Assembly (NCBI RefSeq): GCF_021134715.1
Contig: NC_060018.1
Location: forward strand, 13,161,501-13,225,500
Source: Daphnia pulex
Taxonomy: Eukaryota; Arthropoda; Branchiopoda; Diplostraca; Daphniidae
Length of the DNA stretch: 64,000 nt
Reading direction: 5' to 3'
A program made the position numbers and the translations under genes. Below are positions 1-11,200 of the stretch, piece after piece. Below the pieces are notes generated by a model, which did not search any database, was not told the origin of the DNA, and was given only the letters and a program-made list of their open reading frames with translations. Within the stretch, counting starts at the first letter, position 1. The number at the start of each line of letters is the position of its first letter.

Positions 1-709
1 TCCACGTTTCTCCCGAATACAAATCGATTAGTCTCATGAGTATTTGGGCATTGAGTTCACTCGAGTATACTTCAATATCAGACTTGAGTAAATCTACATT
101 TGCATCTTCACACGCTCATCTCATGGTACTAGCTGCATTAAAAACAAATAAAACTGCGACTCGTTGAGATAGCGTTTTTAAATGTTGAAAAATGAAATGA
201 TTCAAAAATTTTGAAACATATTTCGTGGTGACACTTCTGAGAATATGTCTAAATAAATGAAACATTCTTATGATATACGACTAATACGAGTACTGATAAT
301 ATGTGAGTGATTGACGTGAGCCGTTGTTGCAACGTTTGCTACAAACATTGGACTTGGTAGTTTCCCGGTAACGGTAATAAAAAAAAAAGCCAAAAAACAA
401 ATGTTGCGTAAGCTTAGTGATGGACCTGTCAAGACTTGAAGACTATTAGTTAGGAAAAATAAATAACGAACCTTTACCTTTGCTCTATCGCATTACAATG
501 TGATGAGCACCATGTAAACATCTAATCTATCTAATCGTGTTCTTCAAGCTGGAAACTTTAAACTAGATAACTAAATAAGGAAGGATACAAGCGCATTCGA
601 GGAACCTTTGAACCGTTGAGTGGACGACCCTGGGCATAAAAAGTATTAACTGTTCCACGGGCAAATCAGTCGGCAACAACAGGATCACGATTCAAGTAGG
701 CTATCAAAA
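1..709. other. Upstream non-coding region of the lectin gene
   Basis: No protein-like reading frame is seen. The last ~75 bases contain a TATA-like cataaaaag at about 634-643, some 70 bases before the lectin ATG, which is a plausible core promoter for the downstream gene. Confidence 0.5.
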
Positions 710-2356
710 ATGACACGTGAAACGAACAAGAATTATTTTTTGCAATTCTTCCTAGCGATCACTACAATGTCCGTTTGCCGGGCTAGTGAAGTTATTGCAA
801 CGTCAATAGGGGAATTTGAATCAAAAGGTTAAAACGTAAAGTATCTTGCAATCGAATTAATCAAACTCATTTGCAATTAAACTTACGACAGCTGCTTGTC
901 CTGGATTCCTGCAGAACGACGCTACAGTGCCTTGCTGGACTTTGAACGGCAAATGCTATTGCTTTTCTACAGTAAAGGTAATAATCGGCAATCATTATCA
1001 GTTAATCGACAAATATTTTTCCGTTAACATCAATTCTCAAATATTGCCCATACAATTTTTAAAGCGCCTTGAGTGGGTGAGTGCGGATACCTTCTGCAGA
1101 GACGAAAACATGCGACTGCTCAGTATTGAAACTTACGAAGAAGATCAGTTAATCTACAACCAAGTCAAATCAATATCACGTAACGTATTACCTCATTACC
1201 TGTACTAGCAGACATCAAGCGCGCCATACTTCTCAGTTGACAAATACTGTTCCTTTGAAATTCAAATGATAGAATTACTCAGCACCGACTACTATTGGAC
1301 TTCTGGGAAGTACTCGAACAATCGATGGGAATGGGCGTCTACTGAACCTTTCCAATCAATGAATTATACCAACTGGTTTACAGGAGAACCTTCTCATAGC
1401 CAAACTGGAAGCTTCGCCTACATCAACTTTAACTTTAACAACACCGGATTGTGGTTCGATGAAATTGGTCCCACTATTATCCTTTTTATTTGCGAGTCGA
1501 TTGGTGGTGGCACACCAACGACGACCGATGCAACAACAGCATCGACTACCTCAGTAACTACAAAGGCAACAACAGAAACAACCAAGACCACGACAACCTC
1601 AACAACCTATCAGCCCTGTACGTTTTAAATAAGCAATCGAAATCGAATTAAGGTTCTGTTGTATGCAGGGCGTCGTTTGTCTCATCCGATGCATTTACAT
1701 TTGATTTTTTTTTAACTGTTATTACCATTAGTTAATTGCCCCGACCATCTCCAAGACAACTTTGACGTTCCCTGCTGGACTCTTGGGAACAAATGCTATT
1801 GCTTCTCCCAACTCGTACGTTTTAAACATTTTCTACATTGGTTTTGTTTAACTTACTACACAATTTTACTTCGCCATCTAAAAAGGAAAGGGACTGGGCG
1901 GGTGCGGATAGTTTCTGTCGTGGAGGAAACATGGCTTTGATCAAAATTGAAAGTTCGCAGGAAAATTATTTGATCTATAATCACTATTTAGCCACACCAG
2001 GTGAGTGATGAACTGGAAATCACTGCCTAAACAACGGATTGTTTAAATCTTATCCATTTGACAACCCAATTACAGGAATAACCAACGACATCTACTGGAC
2101 TTCAGGACGATACTCTCGAGATGGTAATAAGGAATGGGAGTGGGCCACTACACCACCGTACGAAAAATTCAATTATACCAATTGGTCTCCTACCTCTTCT
2201 GCCGGTCCTCAACCCGATTTCTGCCTTCCAAACGGCGACTGCAACCCAGCGTATGCCGAACAATTCAGCGTCGATATTTCTTTCTTTTTTGCCGGACGTT
2301 GGTACGACGTTGTTAACACCAAGGCCTTGAAATTCATTTGCGAATCTATTGCATGA
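710..2356 (+). CDS. Secreted protein with two tandem C-type lectin domains and a Thr-rich linker
   Basis: Seven exons join in one frame (710-827, 892-977, 1065-1179, 1273-1617, 1732-1814, 1886-2000, 2076-2356), giving 380 residues. The N-terminus has a hydrophobic signal-like segment (FLQFFLAITTMSVCRASE). Two C-type lectin-like domains follow with the same exon pattern. Each starts with a VPCWTL..KCYCFS block and has YWTSG.YS, W.WA, NYTNW and a terminal CES. A linker of about 35 residues of Thr/Ser/Ala (roughly residues 180-215) separates them and is probably O-glycosylated. The WND-type position is kept as WFD and WYD. The specificity loop reads GEPS in domain 1 and PQPD in domain 2, so calcium-dependent sugar binding is possible but not assured. 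An aataaa-type signal is near 2474. Family knowledge: such arthropod lectins act as secreted pattern-recognition or adhesion proteins. The duplicated exon structure implies internal duplication. Confidence 0.85.
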
Positions 2357-2857
2357 AATCAAAGCTAAGAAATTATACCTTGCAGACTTAAGTGAAGAGT
2401 GCATGATGGTTCCATAAAACAAAACTTTTTTTTCTGATAGTAGAAAATGAAAAAAAAAATAATTAACCAAAAAATAAACAAAAGTTAGCGAAATTGTACC
2501 GAATATTTTTTTGACTCAAGTTAAAACTGGAAAAGGATCGATTTCTAGTTATCTAGCTCAAAGGATGACTTGGTAGAAAAAGGCAAATGAAAAAAGGATT
2601 CTTTGCATGTTGCAAGTTACCCTTTTCTAATTAGGGAATTCCAGGCATGGTATCTACCACTGTAAGTAATCAATCAAGTATCTGAACTTATGAGGCTCGA
2701 AATAAACTATAATATTTGAAAGGAATAATGGTGTTGTTTGCCTTCCTTGAAGTAGCTCCAACACACACATACCTGGAAAACTGACCATACCATCACGATG
2801 GAAGACAAGAGACTGCACCTGAAGGCCCTCTGGTAAGATGTAGAATGAACTCCAATT

Positions 2858-3312
2858 TCATTGGTGACGCGACGCTCGGCTTCGACGCTTTAAAGCCACA
2901 ACTTGAGGGCCGTTTATACTGACCAGCTCCAAACTGGGCGCCTGGTGCTGGGTGTTGTCGCCGAGACTGATCTCGAAGACCTCTCCGACGGCCGGCTTCT
3001 TGCTGACGAATAATACACGCTGGGCGGCCACGGCGGCGAAATGATGGGGCTCTCTCAAAGTGCTGTTGGGTAAAATAAAACATCAAAGATCAAATCAAAC
3101 TCAAAATAAAAAAACGAACCATGAATACCAAGCTTCGTTTCTGGCCTTGTTGTCGTGCTGTTCGAATCCGACCAGGATCTGGTCGTTGAGCCAAGCCTTG
3201 GTGCGTTTAAGGAGGTAAGTCAGCTCCCGGTAGCCACGAAAGCGAACCATCTCTTGCTGGGCTTGGTCGTTGCACTTGACTATACAAAGTTGAGGGCCAA
3301 TCTCCCTAATCT
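2858..3312 (-). CDS. Unrecognised gene fragment (two conserved-looking exons)
   Basis: Two minus-strand exons are bounded by good splice signals. Exon A (3312 to about 3119) follows a strong polypyrimidine acceptor and contains IREIGPQLCIVKCNDQ and WLNDQILVGFEQHDNK. Exon B begins after tttacccaacag at about 3067 and reads TLREPHHFAAVAAQRVLFVS, then GEVFEISLG, ending at a stop at 2858. The junction keeps one frame. Codon use in exon B is GC-rich and protein-like. No start exon was found upstream, and I do not recognise the family. It may be the 3' end of a gene whose 5' exons are diverged, or a relic. A second donor-like site (ccaggtatgtg on the minus strand) near 2770 is consistent with an older, longer gene with an interrupted frame. 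Confidence 0.4.
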
Positions 3313-3659
3313 GGAATTGAAGGAACAAACAGTCGAGATCAATTACGTAAAAGTTGAATGCTGCCTTTTGAAGTTCTTGCCTTTCGCCGAGGATTAAGGG
3401 AAGCCAGCAGAAGTCTAAATATCAACTAACAATCCATAATTTCCATCCCTTCTTCGCCCTTTACATATTCTGGTGATCACGAACGCCTGTAAACAAAAAT
3501 AAAATAAGAATTATGCGAACGCGGAAAATGTAATCCCCTCAGAAACAGAGCAACAATCCATCAATTGGCTTTCAGCAGATTAGTCTGAATTGAGTTTTGC
3601 AATCAGCCTATAAAGGCAAACCACAACCCGCAGATTATACTCAAAAAGCAGGCTACAGA

Positions 3660-3849
3660 GGCAGTTCCAATCGAATGGAGGTCTCCGCCTAGTCCTAAAG
3701 GACATCTTGGGACTAACGACGCTCCAACCGATATCCTTTCTATTCCCCTGCGCCTTTACGAAAAGGCTGCCCGGCTAGAGCATCTCTCCGACAATGAGAA
3801 AAGCCTTGTCTCAGACCTTCCCGAGGGTTGGATTGAGCAACAATGTACC
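3660..3849 (+). other. Possible orphan exon
   Basis: An open frame without an ATG runs through this segment. It reads protein-like (for example LRLYEKAARLEHLSDNEK and DLPEGWIEQQ). It follows an acceptor-like ggctacag and ends at an excellent donor, ccctgtgagt. I do not recognise the sequence and find no partner exons, so it could be a chance frame or a stray exon of the neighbouring unrecognised gene. Confidence 0.2.
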
Positions 3850-3861
3850 CTGTGAGTAACC

Positions 3862-5395
3862 CCCTAGCGCGGGATTGCCGTAAGCCAAGACAAAAAGAGC
3901 CCAAATCATCATAGGGGATGGTGGGAAATGGATTCTACTAGCACACACAACTTACGCAACGTCGAGAAGGATCAACCAGTTACCACCAGCTGTACACACG
4001 TTGCAGCAACTCCGGGCCGCAACAGTAGAATTCTCTGTAATGAAACAATAATAGTACGCTATTGTTAGATAATCAAAGACATTCTATACAAACACTCACA
4101 TTTTTAACAATTATAATAGAATCAAGTATCCTCAAAATCATCAGTCCAGTTGAACGCAGAATGATAATCAAACTTTCAGCTGAATATGTTGGTGGTGAAC
4201 GGAAGAGAAACAAAATGTAAACAGCTGATGTGATCAGGTCAATCAGGAAAACAACCTATGAATGAGCAAATTTGGCACAGACACGAGTTAAACCTCACAT
4301 TTTGTTCACAAGATAATGCAGTCCCAAACTAGAGGCCTTAACTGATCACCCAAGATATTAACAGGCTGTTGCAATTGATACTCGACCATAAAGGGTGGGG
4401 CTGGCAATCAAAGACTTGTTGTAGATCACTGAATGAATAGGGAACTTATCGATGAATAAAATCCAAATCCAAACTGAAACTTAAGTAAGTGGTCCCAAAA
4501 CAGTTAATATCACTACATATTCACCTGCACATGTTGAAATAGATCAATCTAGTCTAGGACCCATACATTCTGTAATAAGAAGGAAAGATTCAACAAAATT
4601 TATCACCTATCATTCACAAAAAGTAATAGTACCTAGTGAAGCAGCCAACATTCATAGGTTTCAAGTTTCAACTCGACATTTCGACAAAAATATTAACAGA
4701 ACAAAAAAATTTCACTATTCCATTGCTACAGCCTAGAGCCTAGTAGACTGCAGTTTCAAGGCATAGTGTGACAACTGACAAGTGTCGCGTGTCGGAGACA
4801 ATGGCGGAATGGCGGTAATGGGTAGGAAGCTGAAGAGGCGGGGCCGGAAGCTGAGTTGACAATGCTGTCAAGTTGCCAAACCGATACATACCGAAGCGAA
4901 ATCAAGCAGCAAAGCCAGCAAGATTCAAAAATATTTAGTAGTATTTTATTTGTTTTATTTTATATTATGTAGTATATATTTAATCTTATTTTAAATGATT
5001 TCCTTAACTACAAATAATAATGAAGAAAATCGGTTAGTTACGGTTACGGATGTCGTCTGGACGTCTGGTATGATCTTTCTTGAGTTTCTTCAATCTTTCA
5101 ACAGCCTTCAACTGATTCTGGTTGACTGTGTTAAATATTACAATTTCTAAAGATAAGGGCGCTGAAATTACTTTCTCCCCTTTGATAACAGTTCTTACAC
5201 AATTATAATGACGGTTTTTGAAAAAGAAGAGGCCGATTCTATAGCTATGTTAATCGACTCGAGTGTCAACCGTTACGTGTAGGTGGCGATTTTTTTAGAA
5301 AATGTCAGGTGTTTCGTTCAGCCATGGTTCAGCTTTGATTTAATCCATGTTAATCACACCACAGCATTTGATATATAGCTGGGCTTTGTCGAAAG
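3862..5395. other. Non-coding stretch
   Basis: AT-rich with no convincing gene. A short minus-strand frame near 5038-5126 reads VNQNQLKAVERLKKLKKDH and ends in RN-stop behind a weak acceptor. It looks like a last exon, but no other exon is visible. Confidence 0.4.
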
Positions 5396-5399
5396 TCCT

Positions 5400-6351
5400 T
5401 TGCTTCTAGGACTCTTCAAAAATTATTGCATCTCTTTATTTTCAAGTAAGTTATCTTATTCCAAGTTTCCACCATCCAGCATCATTATTCTCTGGGGTTT
5501 TCGGTTGTATTTACTGTTTCGATGTTATTCTCATACCGTTTGCAGTCTCGTTATTACGTCCAACTGTCAGTGCTGGATTTTTCAGAGTCCTCGTGTCGTT
5601 GAATTTGCTAAAAAAACCGTTTGATTTGGTTGAGAAACTACTAAGCATGTAAGTAAACAAATATCTTGAATGTTTTATTGGCCTGTGTAGGATAACATGT
5701 ACAATTGTTTTTGTTCTTTTTCAGAATTGTGAGTTTGTTAAAGGCAATTTAAATTCGAGAGTAAATTGTGGAACGCTGGCCATATTCCAGAAGATATTTA
5801 CAGAAACTCCAGTAACACTATTGTCTCTCAAGGGCCTGTTTCTAATGGTAAGCTTGAATAATGTAAATGTTTATTGTGTTGTAAAATTTCTAGAGTCACT
5901 TCGTGCGAGTCACTTCTTTACTTGGATTTTCAAATATTTATTACCAAGATCCATGCAGTCAACATTAAGTTTATTAAACCAACATCATAACATGGTGTAG
6001 TCTCAATCTATTTTTAGCATCTTTAACATCTTCTTGTGTAATACTTTTACCGAATCATTAGACTTTGTTTTCTGTTTTAAATAAGAAATAGGCTATGTTA
6101 TTATACCTTATGTTTCTAACCTTGGCTCTTGGTGATTGCTATCCTCATAGATTGAGATTACACCACATGATGTTGGTTTAATAAACTGTTAATGGCTGAT
6201 AATTTTCATGGCATCTAAGGGTATGTCACAAGTTAAAACTGAATTGGAGGAGTTTTATTTTTAAGAGATAATTTAACCAGGAAAACTAGAATTAATCCTT
6301 TTTAGATTATTTGGTATTTACAATTTTTTTATTTTATTTCTTCAATTGCAG
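5400..6351 (+). promoter_or_regulatory. 5' untranslated exons and introns of the VLIG-type GTPase gene
   Basis: Splice signals define probable non-coding leader exons: one ending at 5648 (agcat|gtaagt), one at 5725-5847 (tttttcag ... atg|gtaagc), and the acceptor cttcaattgcag immediately before the exon that begins at 6352, eight bases ahead of the ATG. The second intron contains a foldback (see the repeat at 5966-6187). Confidence 0.5.
5966..6187. repeat. Foldback (inverted repeat) in a leader intron
   Basis: The left arm (5966-6011) and right arm (6147-6187) are reverse complements over about 41 bases, with the first 21 positions identical and one short gap. A spacer of about 135 bases separates them. 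This would form a long hairpin in the pre-mRNA and looks like a MITE-type or foldback insertion. I cannot assign a family. Confidence 0.7.
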
Positions 6352-6359
6352 ATAATAAG

Positions 6360-9300
6360 ATGAGTGAACAGCGAAAAAAGAAATCTTATGCTGCCTTCCT
6401 GATCGACAGGCCTTCCAACGGTAGTCAGTTACATCAGGGCAACCAAGGAGCCATCATCACTCTGATGAATTGTTTGCGCCACCGTCTCGTCTTGACTGCA
6501 GGTTCGAAGAAATCAGAACATCAGAATATTGAAAGCGGTGCCGATGGAGGTGGTTCTATCGGATTTCTTCTAGCGAAATACCAAAATTCTTCTTCTGCAG
6601 CAGCGAAAAAGACTAGCGTTTACGATACGTTGTTGCAACTCATCGATGAATTCGATGCAACTGGTGCCGCCGAAATTTTCCGTTTGCTGCTAGAGAGAAG
6701 AACTGCCATCCCTTTGTTCGTGCCCGACTCCAGAAAACATCATCTCAACTTATTCAGACACATCACCATTCCTGGTGTCAACACTCGATTGGGCGAAGAT
6801 CAATCACTTTTCCGTGTTGCTGTCATTTCTTGCTGCCAGAGAAATGTGAGTCAGACCACCGAGATCATGAAAAGCGTCTTCAACGTCCAAAGTGTCCACC
6901 GACAAGATTTGTCCACTGGCAGTCTCTCATCGAATCCATTGATCGCCGAGATTGGCGTTGGCTGTCTGGTGATTGAAGCAACCAGCAAAACTGCCAAGAA
7001 AGTTCAACACGTCTTGGTCATCCACGTCATAGGGGAGTTCAGGCCTCTGTGGAAGTGTCTTCAACATTTTGTCAGTTACTTATTAATTGAAGATTCGACA
7101 ATTGAGGAAGAGCGTTTTTGTCACATGTTTCCGAAGGATGAAGAGACGACCTCTACCAAACACTCTGCTACTGCCCTTGCATTGGATGCGTTCAATTTCA
7201 GCTGCGTTTGGACACCGTCGATGGGAGAGATGAGTCACGAATTCGCCGTATCAGGAAACGGATTTCGTTTGCGTGTTGAGGGCCAACTTCGGGGCGAAAC
7301 GCTATCTCTTTTCAAAGATACCGTCAGCGCGGCGCCAGAAATGGTAATTCAATCTAATTGTACGACTTCCCAAGAACTGAAGATGTTGCATGAAATTCCC
7401 GTTTTAATTGAGGAAGCTTACAGCCCGCTGGAATGTGTGTCCCCATCTGCAGTTCATTGGAGCGATTGTCATGTCCAACATTTGGGTGATGTAAAGAAGT
7501 TCGAATTTCTTCTACAAAAGTACTACCTGAAACGGGCGAAAATTGAAGAAGCTAAAGTGGAACATCGCCTGAATAACGAAATGGTGGCCCAATTTGAAGA
7601 TGAGATTAGGAAAGTGAAAGAGACTATTCGTTCGCAAACAGTTCGAGTTCAAAATCATCCGTTGCTGAAAGTGTTTCTTCAAATTCTGGAGAAAGAAGAT
7701 TCGTGCTCTCGTGTTTTGTCCTTTAATCTGTTGGAAAACGAATTGGCCAAACGTGGCGAACAGGAATTAGGGCCGCTATTGAAAAAGGTTCAAGAATTAT
7801 CCACTTTGTATGCTGAGAGTTTAAGCAATGCTGTCCGTGAAACTGGTCTTGTTTCCAAATTGAAGAAAGACTTGAACTCTGCCAAGACTGAATTGATTGA
7901 TAGTGCCCTCAACGTTGAGCACTTGTGGAGAGAATTAAGTCATCTCTACACGGACATGGAACCAGAAAAACGGTCGCCCTCAATTCAGAAAATTCCTCGT
8001 CTAGCCGCCCAACATTTACTGGACGGATTTCCCCTTGAACTACTAGACGGCGATTCCAACATGATCCGTCAAGATTGGATCAAAGTAGTTTTGTACGAAC
8101 TCGGCAAGATGGTGGAAAGAAAGCGAATGTTTGTGCTGTCCGTCATGGGCGTCCAGAGCAGCGGCAAGTCGACGATGCTCAACACAATGTTTGGCATCAA
8201 GATGAGGACCAGCGTTGGACAGTGCACCCGAGGTGTCAACATGCAGCTGCTGGCCGTCGAGGGACGTTCCGAATACGACTACATTTTGCTGCTGGACACG
8301 GAAGGAACTCGAGCACCAGAATATCACGGATTGCCCGGCAGCGAGAAGAGGGATAATCAGATGGCGACGTTGAGTATCTTGTTGTCGGACGCGACCATCA
8401 TCGTCATTCCCGGTGAAAATGATGCAGCTGTCAAGGAAATTCTTCCGATTGTTCTCATGGCTTATGACGGAACGAAATTGGCCGAACGGAACGGGAGTCG
8501 CCTCAGCTCCAGGATGTTTTTTCTCTACAACAGGATTGACACGAGTCAGGCCAGCAAGCTGGACAACATCATTCAAACACTGGGGACTTCACTTCACACA
8601 GCATTCAATCAGGTTCAAAAACTGACGGGCAATTTGACCAACCTGAAGTCGGAAAGTCCGTTTGGGAGCTTCAATCTTCATTCGTCCAGTTCCACCTCTG
8701 ATAGAGACGTTATTATCCTCGGTAATGTCAAATCGAATTATGAACCTCCTGGTGACGTTCCAGACGAAGCGTACGGCGATGCGCTAATCAAGTTTCGAGA
8801 ACACATCCATCAGCGAGTTGTTTCAAATGTCGAAGATGAAGCCTGGGAAAGTAGAACGTTGGAAGGATTTTCTAGTTACATAAAGGAAGTTTGGTATTGT
8901 ATTTGTTCGGCGGACTTCAACTTCAATTTTGCCACAGTTATTGAACGCATGACATTCGACCAACTTGACATCGAATACAAGTTGAAAGAGCAAGAATTGT
9001 CCGAAGCTTACATGAAGTTCTTTACGAACATTAAAAAGAAAATGAGAAAAATGAACGAAAGAAAAACTAATGTTGCATCGGCTGCGTGTCCCGGGACGAT
9101 AGTCGACACGAGTAACAACAACAATGAAGATTATTCGTCGTTCATCACTCAGCTCAACTTCATTATATCCCCGACTTTAAGCAAATTAGATGATGAAGTG
9201 AAAGTGATCGTAGGAGGAAATGGACGAGAAAAATGGGGTGCCCAGTTTTTGCAAATGTGGAAATTGAATAAGAAAGAACAACAAGAGATATGGAAAAATA

Positions 9301-11129
9301 ATGTGAAAAACGCCTTCAACCGGATTTTTCTATACGAGCAGAGCTTGGAAAGCTACAAGAGAAGAATGCGTCAAGAAATCAACGAATTTTTCGAGTTGCC
9401 CAAATCGGAATGGGAAAATGGATCGAAATTGGATGAAAAATTTGAAGATATTTTTGGCAAGAAATTGCGTGAAATTAAAGAGGAGTTTCCTCCAAGCAAC
9501 GTGAAAACAGAAGTCGTGAAAGTGTACCGCGATCATTTTGCAATCTATAATCGAAAAATTAAAATTTGTGCCTGTGATGGTACTGCTGTTGATTATCGGT
9601 CACTTCATTGGGGAATCCGAAAAAATAAAGATTGGACAAGATGGGTACCTTCGATTTTTAAAATTGGAAGAAATGACATTCCGAATACTAGACAAGAAGC
9701 GATCCATTCATGTGTTGAATCTATTGGTGCTATTGTCTTCAGAGCTGTAACTGGCAAAATGTGCTATGACAATAGCATCGTCTCCAATGTTATTTACGCA
9801 GTGAATGCAGTCATCACTCAAAATAACGTCACTGACAATACCGAGGTTGAAAAAATGCACAATTACGCTCTATTGTTGATTGTCGAATTAATGCAAGTAA
9901 TTCAAAAAGAATGGGAGGCGAAAAACTCTGTGTATGCCAAATTTGAAAGCAGCAAAGGCAGTATGCGTAACTACTTCGACTTGGTTTCAAAAGGCGCTGC
10001 GAAGACGAAAATATTCTCGTCTACCATGGCCAACACCTTGTCGGATGTGGCTTTTTCAGGTATGATTTATTTGCTATTGATACTAAGTATGTCGTTACAG
10101 ATTTCTTTTTTTATAGCATTCGAAGAGGAAATGGTGACGAAGACTTACAGGAAGATTTCTAACGAGCGTTGGATTCACGAGGCCAGAATTATGCACAAAC
10201 ACATGGACCTTTATTTGATCGACTTGTTGGAGGCAAATCAAATTGATCAAGTGCTCGATTACATTCGCGATCCCAAGACATTTTACACCTGTGTGCTCCG
10301 CCGACTAATTGCTTTGAAGGTACCTAACGTTGCGAATGATGTCTCCAACGAGGGAGAATGGACACGCTTCAAACGTCAAGTGAAAGATGCTGTAAAGAAA
10401 GCTGCCCTAGCTACGCTTGATGGTACCAACAAAGAACTTGCCCAAACCTTTGTGGATAAACTGCGAGATGAGTTTTCGGATGGCCTTCTCCAAAGTGATG
10501 CTTTGTCTTCGGCATTTTCAATCGATTGCAGTGGCGAGTACGAGGAATGTGACAACGAAGACAAGAAGAAGTTCCAAGAAGATTGCGAAAAGGAGTTGAA
10601 TGAAGCAATTGAAAATGTCAGTTCTCCAAATGATCACGAAGGATTTGCCGAAGAACTGTCCCCCGAAATAGTTGAGTATATGAAAATCGTAAATAATCAG
10701 ATAGCACTTCCACGTTGTGATGCCCATTGCCCATTGTGTCATAGTTTGTGTATCGAAACGTTCAATCACGACACGGAACACAGACCTCACGATGCAATTC
10801 ATCAACCAGGAGGGGTTGTAGGAATTCATTATCGTGATAGAGATGAACTGGCTTTTAAAACGTGCAGTCAATTTTACGAAGAAGACTGTTCGTTTTACTT
10901 TAACAAAGAAGACACCGTCGCAAAAAAATATCGAGACTTCACAAAGATTTATCCTTCGTGGAAAGATCCTCGAATTAACGAAGAATCGCCCCTCCGAGAA
11001 TACATCCTGGCTAAATACAACAACAAGATTGCTGAAAAGTATGGCCGAAAACCTTGTCCTGATGTTCCCCAAAGCTATTTTCGAGTTTTGTCCACCATCA
11101 AGGAACAACTGAAGATGGAAATTGATTGA
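6360..11129 (+). CDS. Interferon-induced very large GTPase (GVIN/VLIG)-like protein
   Basis: A single long frame of 1589 codons starts at the ATG that follows the leader-intron acceptor. A predicted coiled coil spans about residues 390-560. A large-GTPase domain follows: P-loop GVQSSGKSTMLN (about 596-607), switch motif LLLDTEGTRAPE (about 644-655) and a YNRID segment near 722. Near the C-terminus a Cys/His cluster (CDAHCPLCHSLC, then NHDTEHRPHDAIHQ) matches the zinc-binding-like C-terminal block of this family. Vertebrate members are about 2400 residues, so this one is shorter. Family knowledge: VLIGs are cytosolic or nuclear dynamin-superfamily GTPases, interferon-inducible in vertebrates. 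Arthropods lack interferon, so an immune role here is inference. Positions 10060-10116 look like a 57-nt intron that keeps the frame open when retained. Poly(A) signal aataaa at 11195. Confidence 0.88.
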   Translation: MSEQRKKKSYAAFLIDRPSNGSQLHQGNQGAIITLMNCLRHRLVLTAGSKKSEHQNIESGADGGGSIGFLLAKYQNSSSAAAKKTSVYDTLLQLIDEFDATGAAEIFRLLLERRTAIPLFVPDSRKHHLNLFRHITIPGVNTRLGEDQSLFRVAVISCCQRNVSQTTEIMKSVFNVQSVHRQDLSTGSLSSNPLIAEIGVGCLVIEATSKTAKKVQHVLVIHVIGEFRPLWKCLQHFVSYLLIEDSTIEEERFCHMFPKDEETTSTKHSATALALDAFNFSCVWTPSMGEMSHEFAVSGNGFRLRVEGQLRGETLSLFKDTVSAAPEMVIQSNCTTSQELKMLHEIPVLIEEAYSPLECVSPSAVHWSDCHVQHLGDVKKFEFLLQKYYLKRAKIEEAKVEHRLNNEMVAQFEDEIRKVKETIRSQTVRVQNHPLLKVFLQILEKEDSCSRVLSFNLLENELAKRGEQELGPLLKKVQELSTLYAESLSNAVRETGLVSKLKKDLNSAKTELIDSALNVEHLWRELSHLYTDMEPEKRSPSIQKIPRLAAQHLLDGFPLELLDGDSNMIRQDWIKVVLYELGKMVERKRMFVLSVMGVQSSGKSTMLNTMFGIKMRTSVGQCTRGVNMQLLAVEGRSEYDYILLLDTEGTRAPEYHGLPGSEKRDNQMATLSILLSDATIIVIPGENDAAVKEILPIVLMAYDGTKLAERNGSRLSSRMFFLYNRIDTSQASKLDNIIQTLGTSLHTAFNQVQKLTGNLTNLKSESPFGSFNLHSSSSTSDRDVIILGNVKSNYEPPGDVPDEAYGDALIKFREHIHQRVVSNVEDEAWESRTLEGFSSYIKEVWYCICSADFNFNFATVIERMTFDQLDIEYKLKEQELSEAYMKFFTNIKKKMRKMNERKTNVASAACPGTIVDTSNNNNEDYSSFITQLNFIISPTLSKLDDEVKVIVGGNGREKWGAQFLQMWKLNKKEQQEIWKNNVKNAFNRIFLYEQSLESYKRRMRQEINEFFELPKSEWENGSKLDEKFEDIFGKKLREIKEEFPPSNVKTEVVKVYRDHFAIYNRKIKICACDGTAVDYRSLHWGIRKNKDWTRWVPSIFKIGRNDIPNTRQEAIHSCVESIGAIVFRAVTGKMCYDNSIVSNVIYAVNAVITQNNVTDNTEVEKMHNYALLLIVELMQVIQKEWEAKNSVYAKFESSKGSMRNYFDLVSKGAAKTKIFSSTMANTLSDVAFSGMIYLLLILSMSLQISFFIAFEEEMVTKTYRKISNERWIHEARIMHKHMDLYLIDLLEANQIDQVLDYIRDPKTFYTCVLRRLIALKVPNVANDVSNEGEWTRFKRQVKDAVKKAALATLDGTNKELAQTFVDKLRDEFSDGLLQSDALSSAFSIDCSGEYEECDNEDKKKFQEDCEKELNEAIENVSSPNDHEGFAEELSPEIVEYMKIVNNQIALPRCDAHCPLCHSLCIETFNHDTEHRPHDAIHQPGGVVGIHYRDRDELAFKTCSQFYEEDCSFYFNKEDTVAKKYRDFTKIYPSWKDPRINEESPLREYILAKYNNKIAEKYGRKPCPDVPQSYFRVLSTIKEQLKMEID
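10060..10116 (+). other. 57-nt mini-intron, frame-preserving
   Basis: Donor cag|gtatga and acceptor tttttatag|cat flank 57 nt, a multiple of three, with no stop codon. Removing it joins DVAFS to AFEEEM. Retaining it inserts 19 mostly hydrophobic residues (including MIYLLLILSM and ISFFIA). Confidence 0.65.
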
Positions 11130-11200
11130 TTTAATTAGAAATTGAAGTATCAGTTATTGATCGTGTTTAATTTATTATTATGTTTATTAATCATAATAAA

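Noticed and set aside
8043-8576. 177-codon minus-strand frame inside the VLIG gene
   Set aside because: It is antisense to the conserved GTP-binding motifs and has no recognisable content; a shadow of the real frame.
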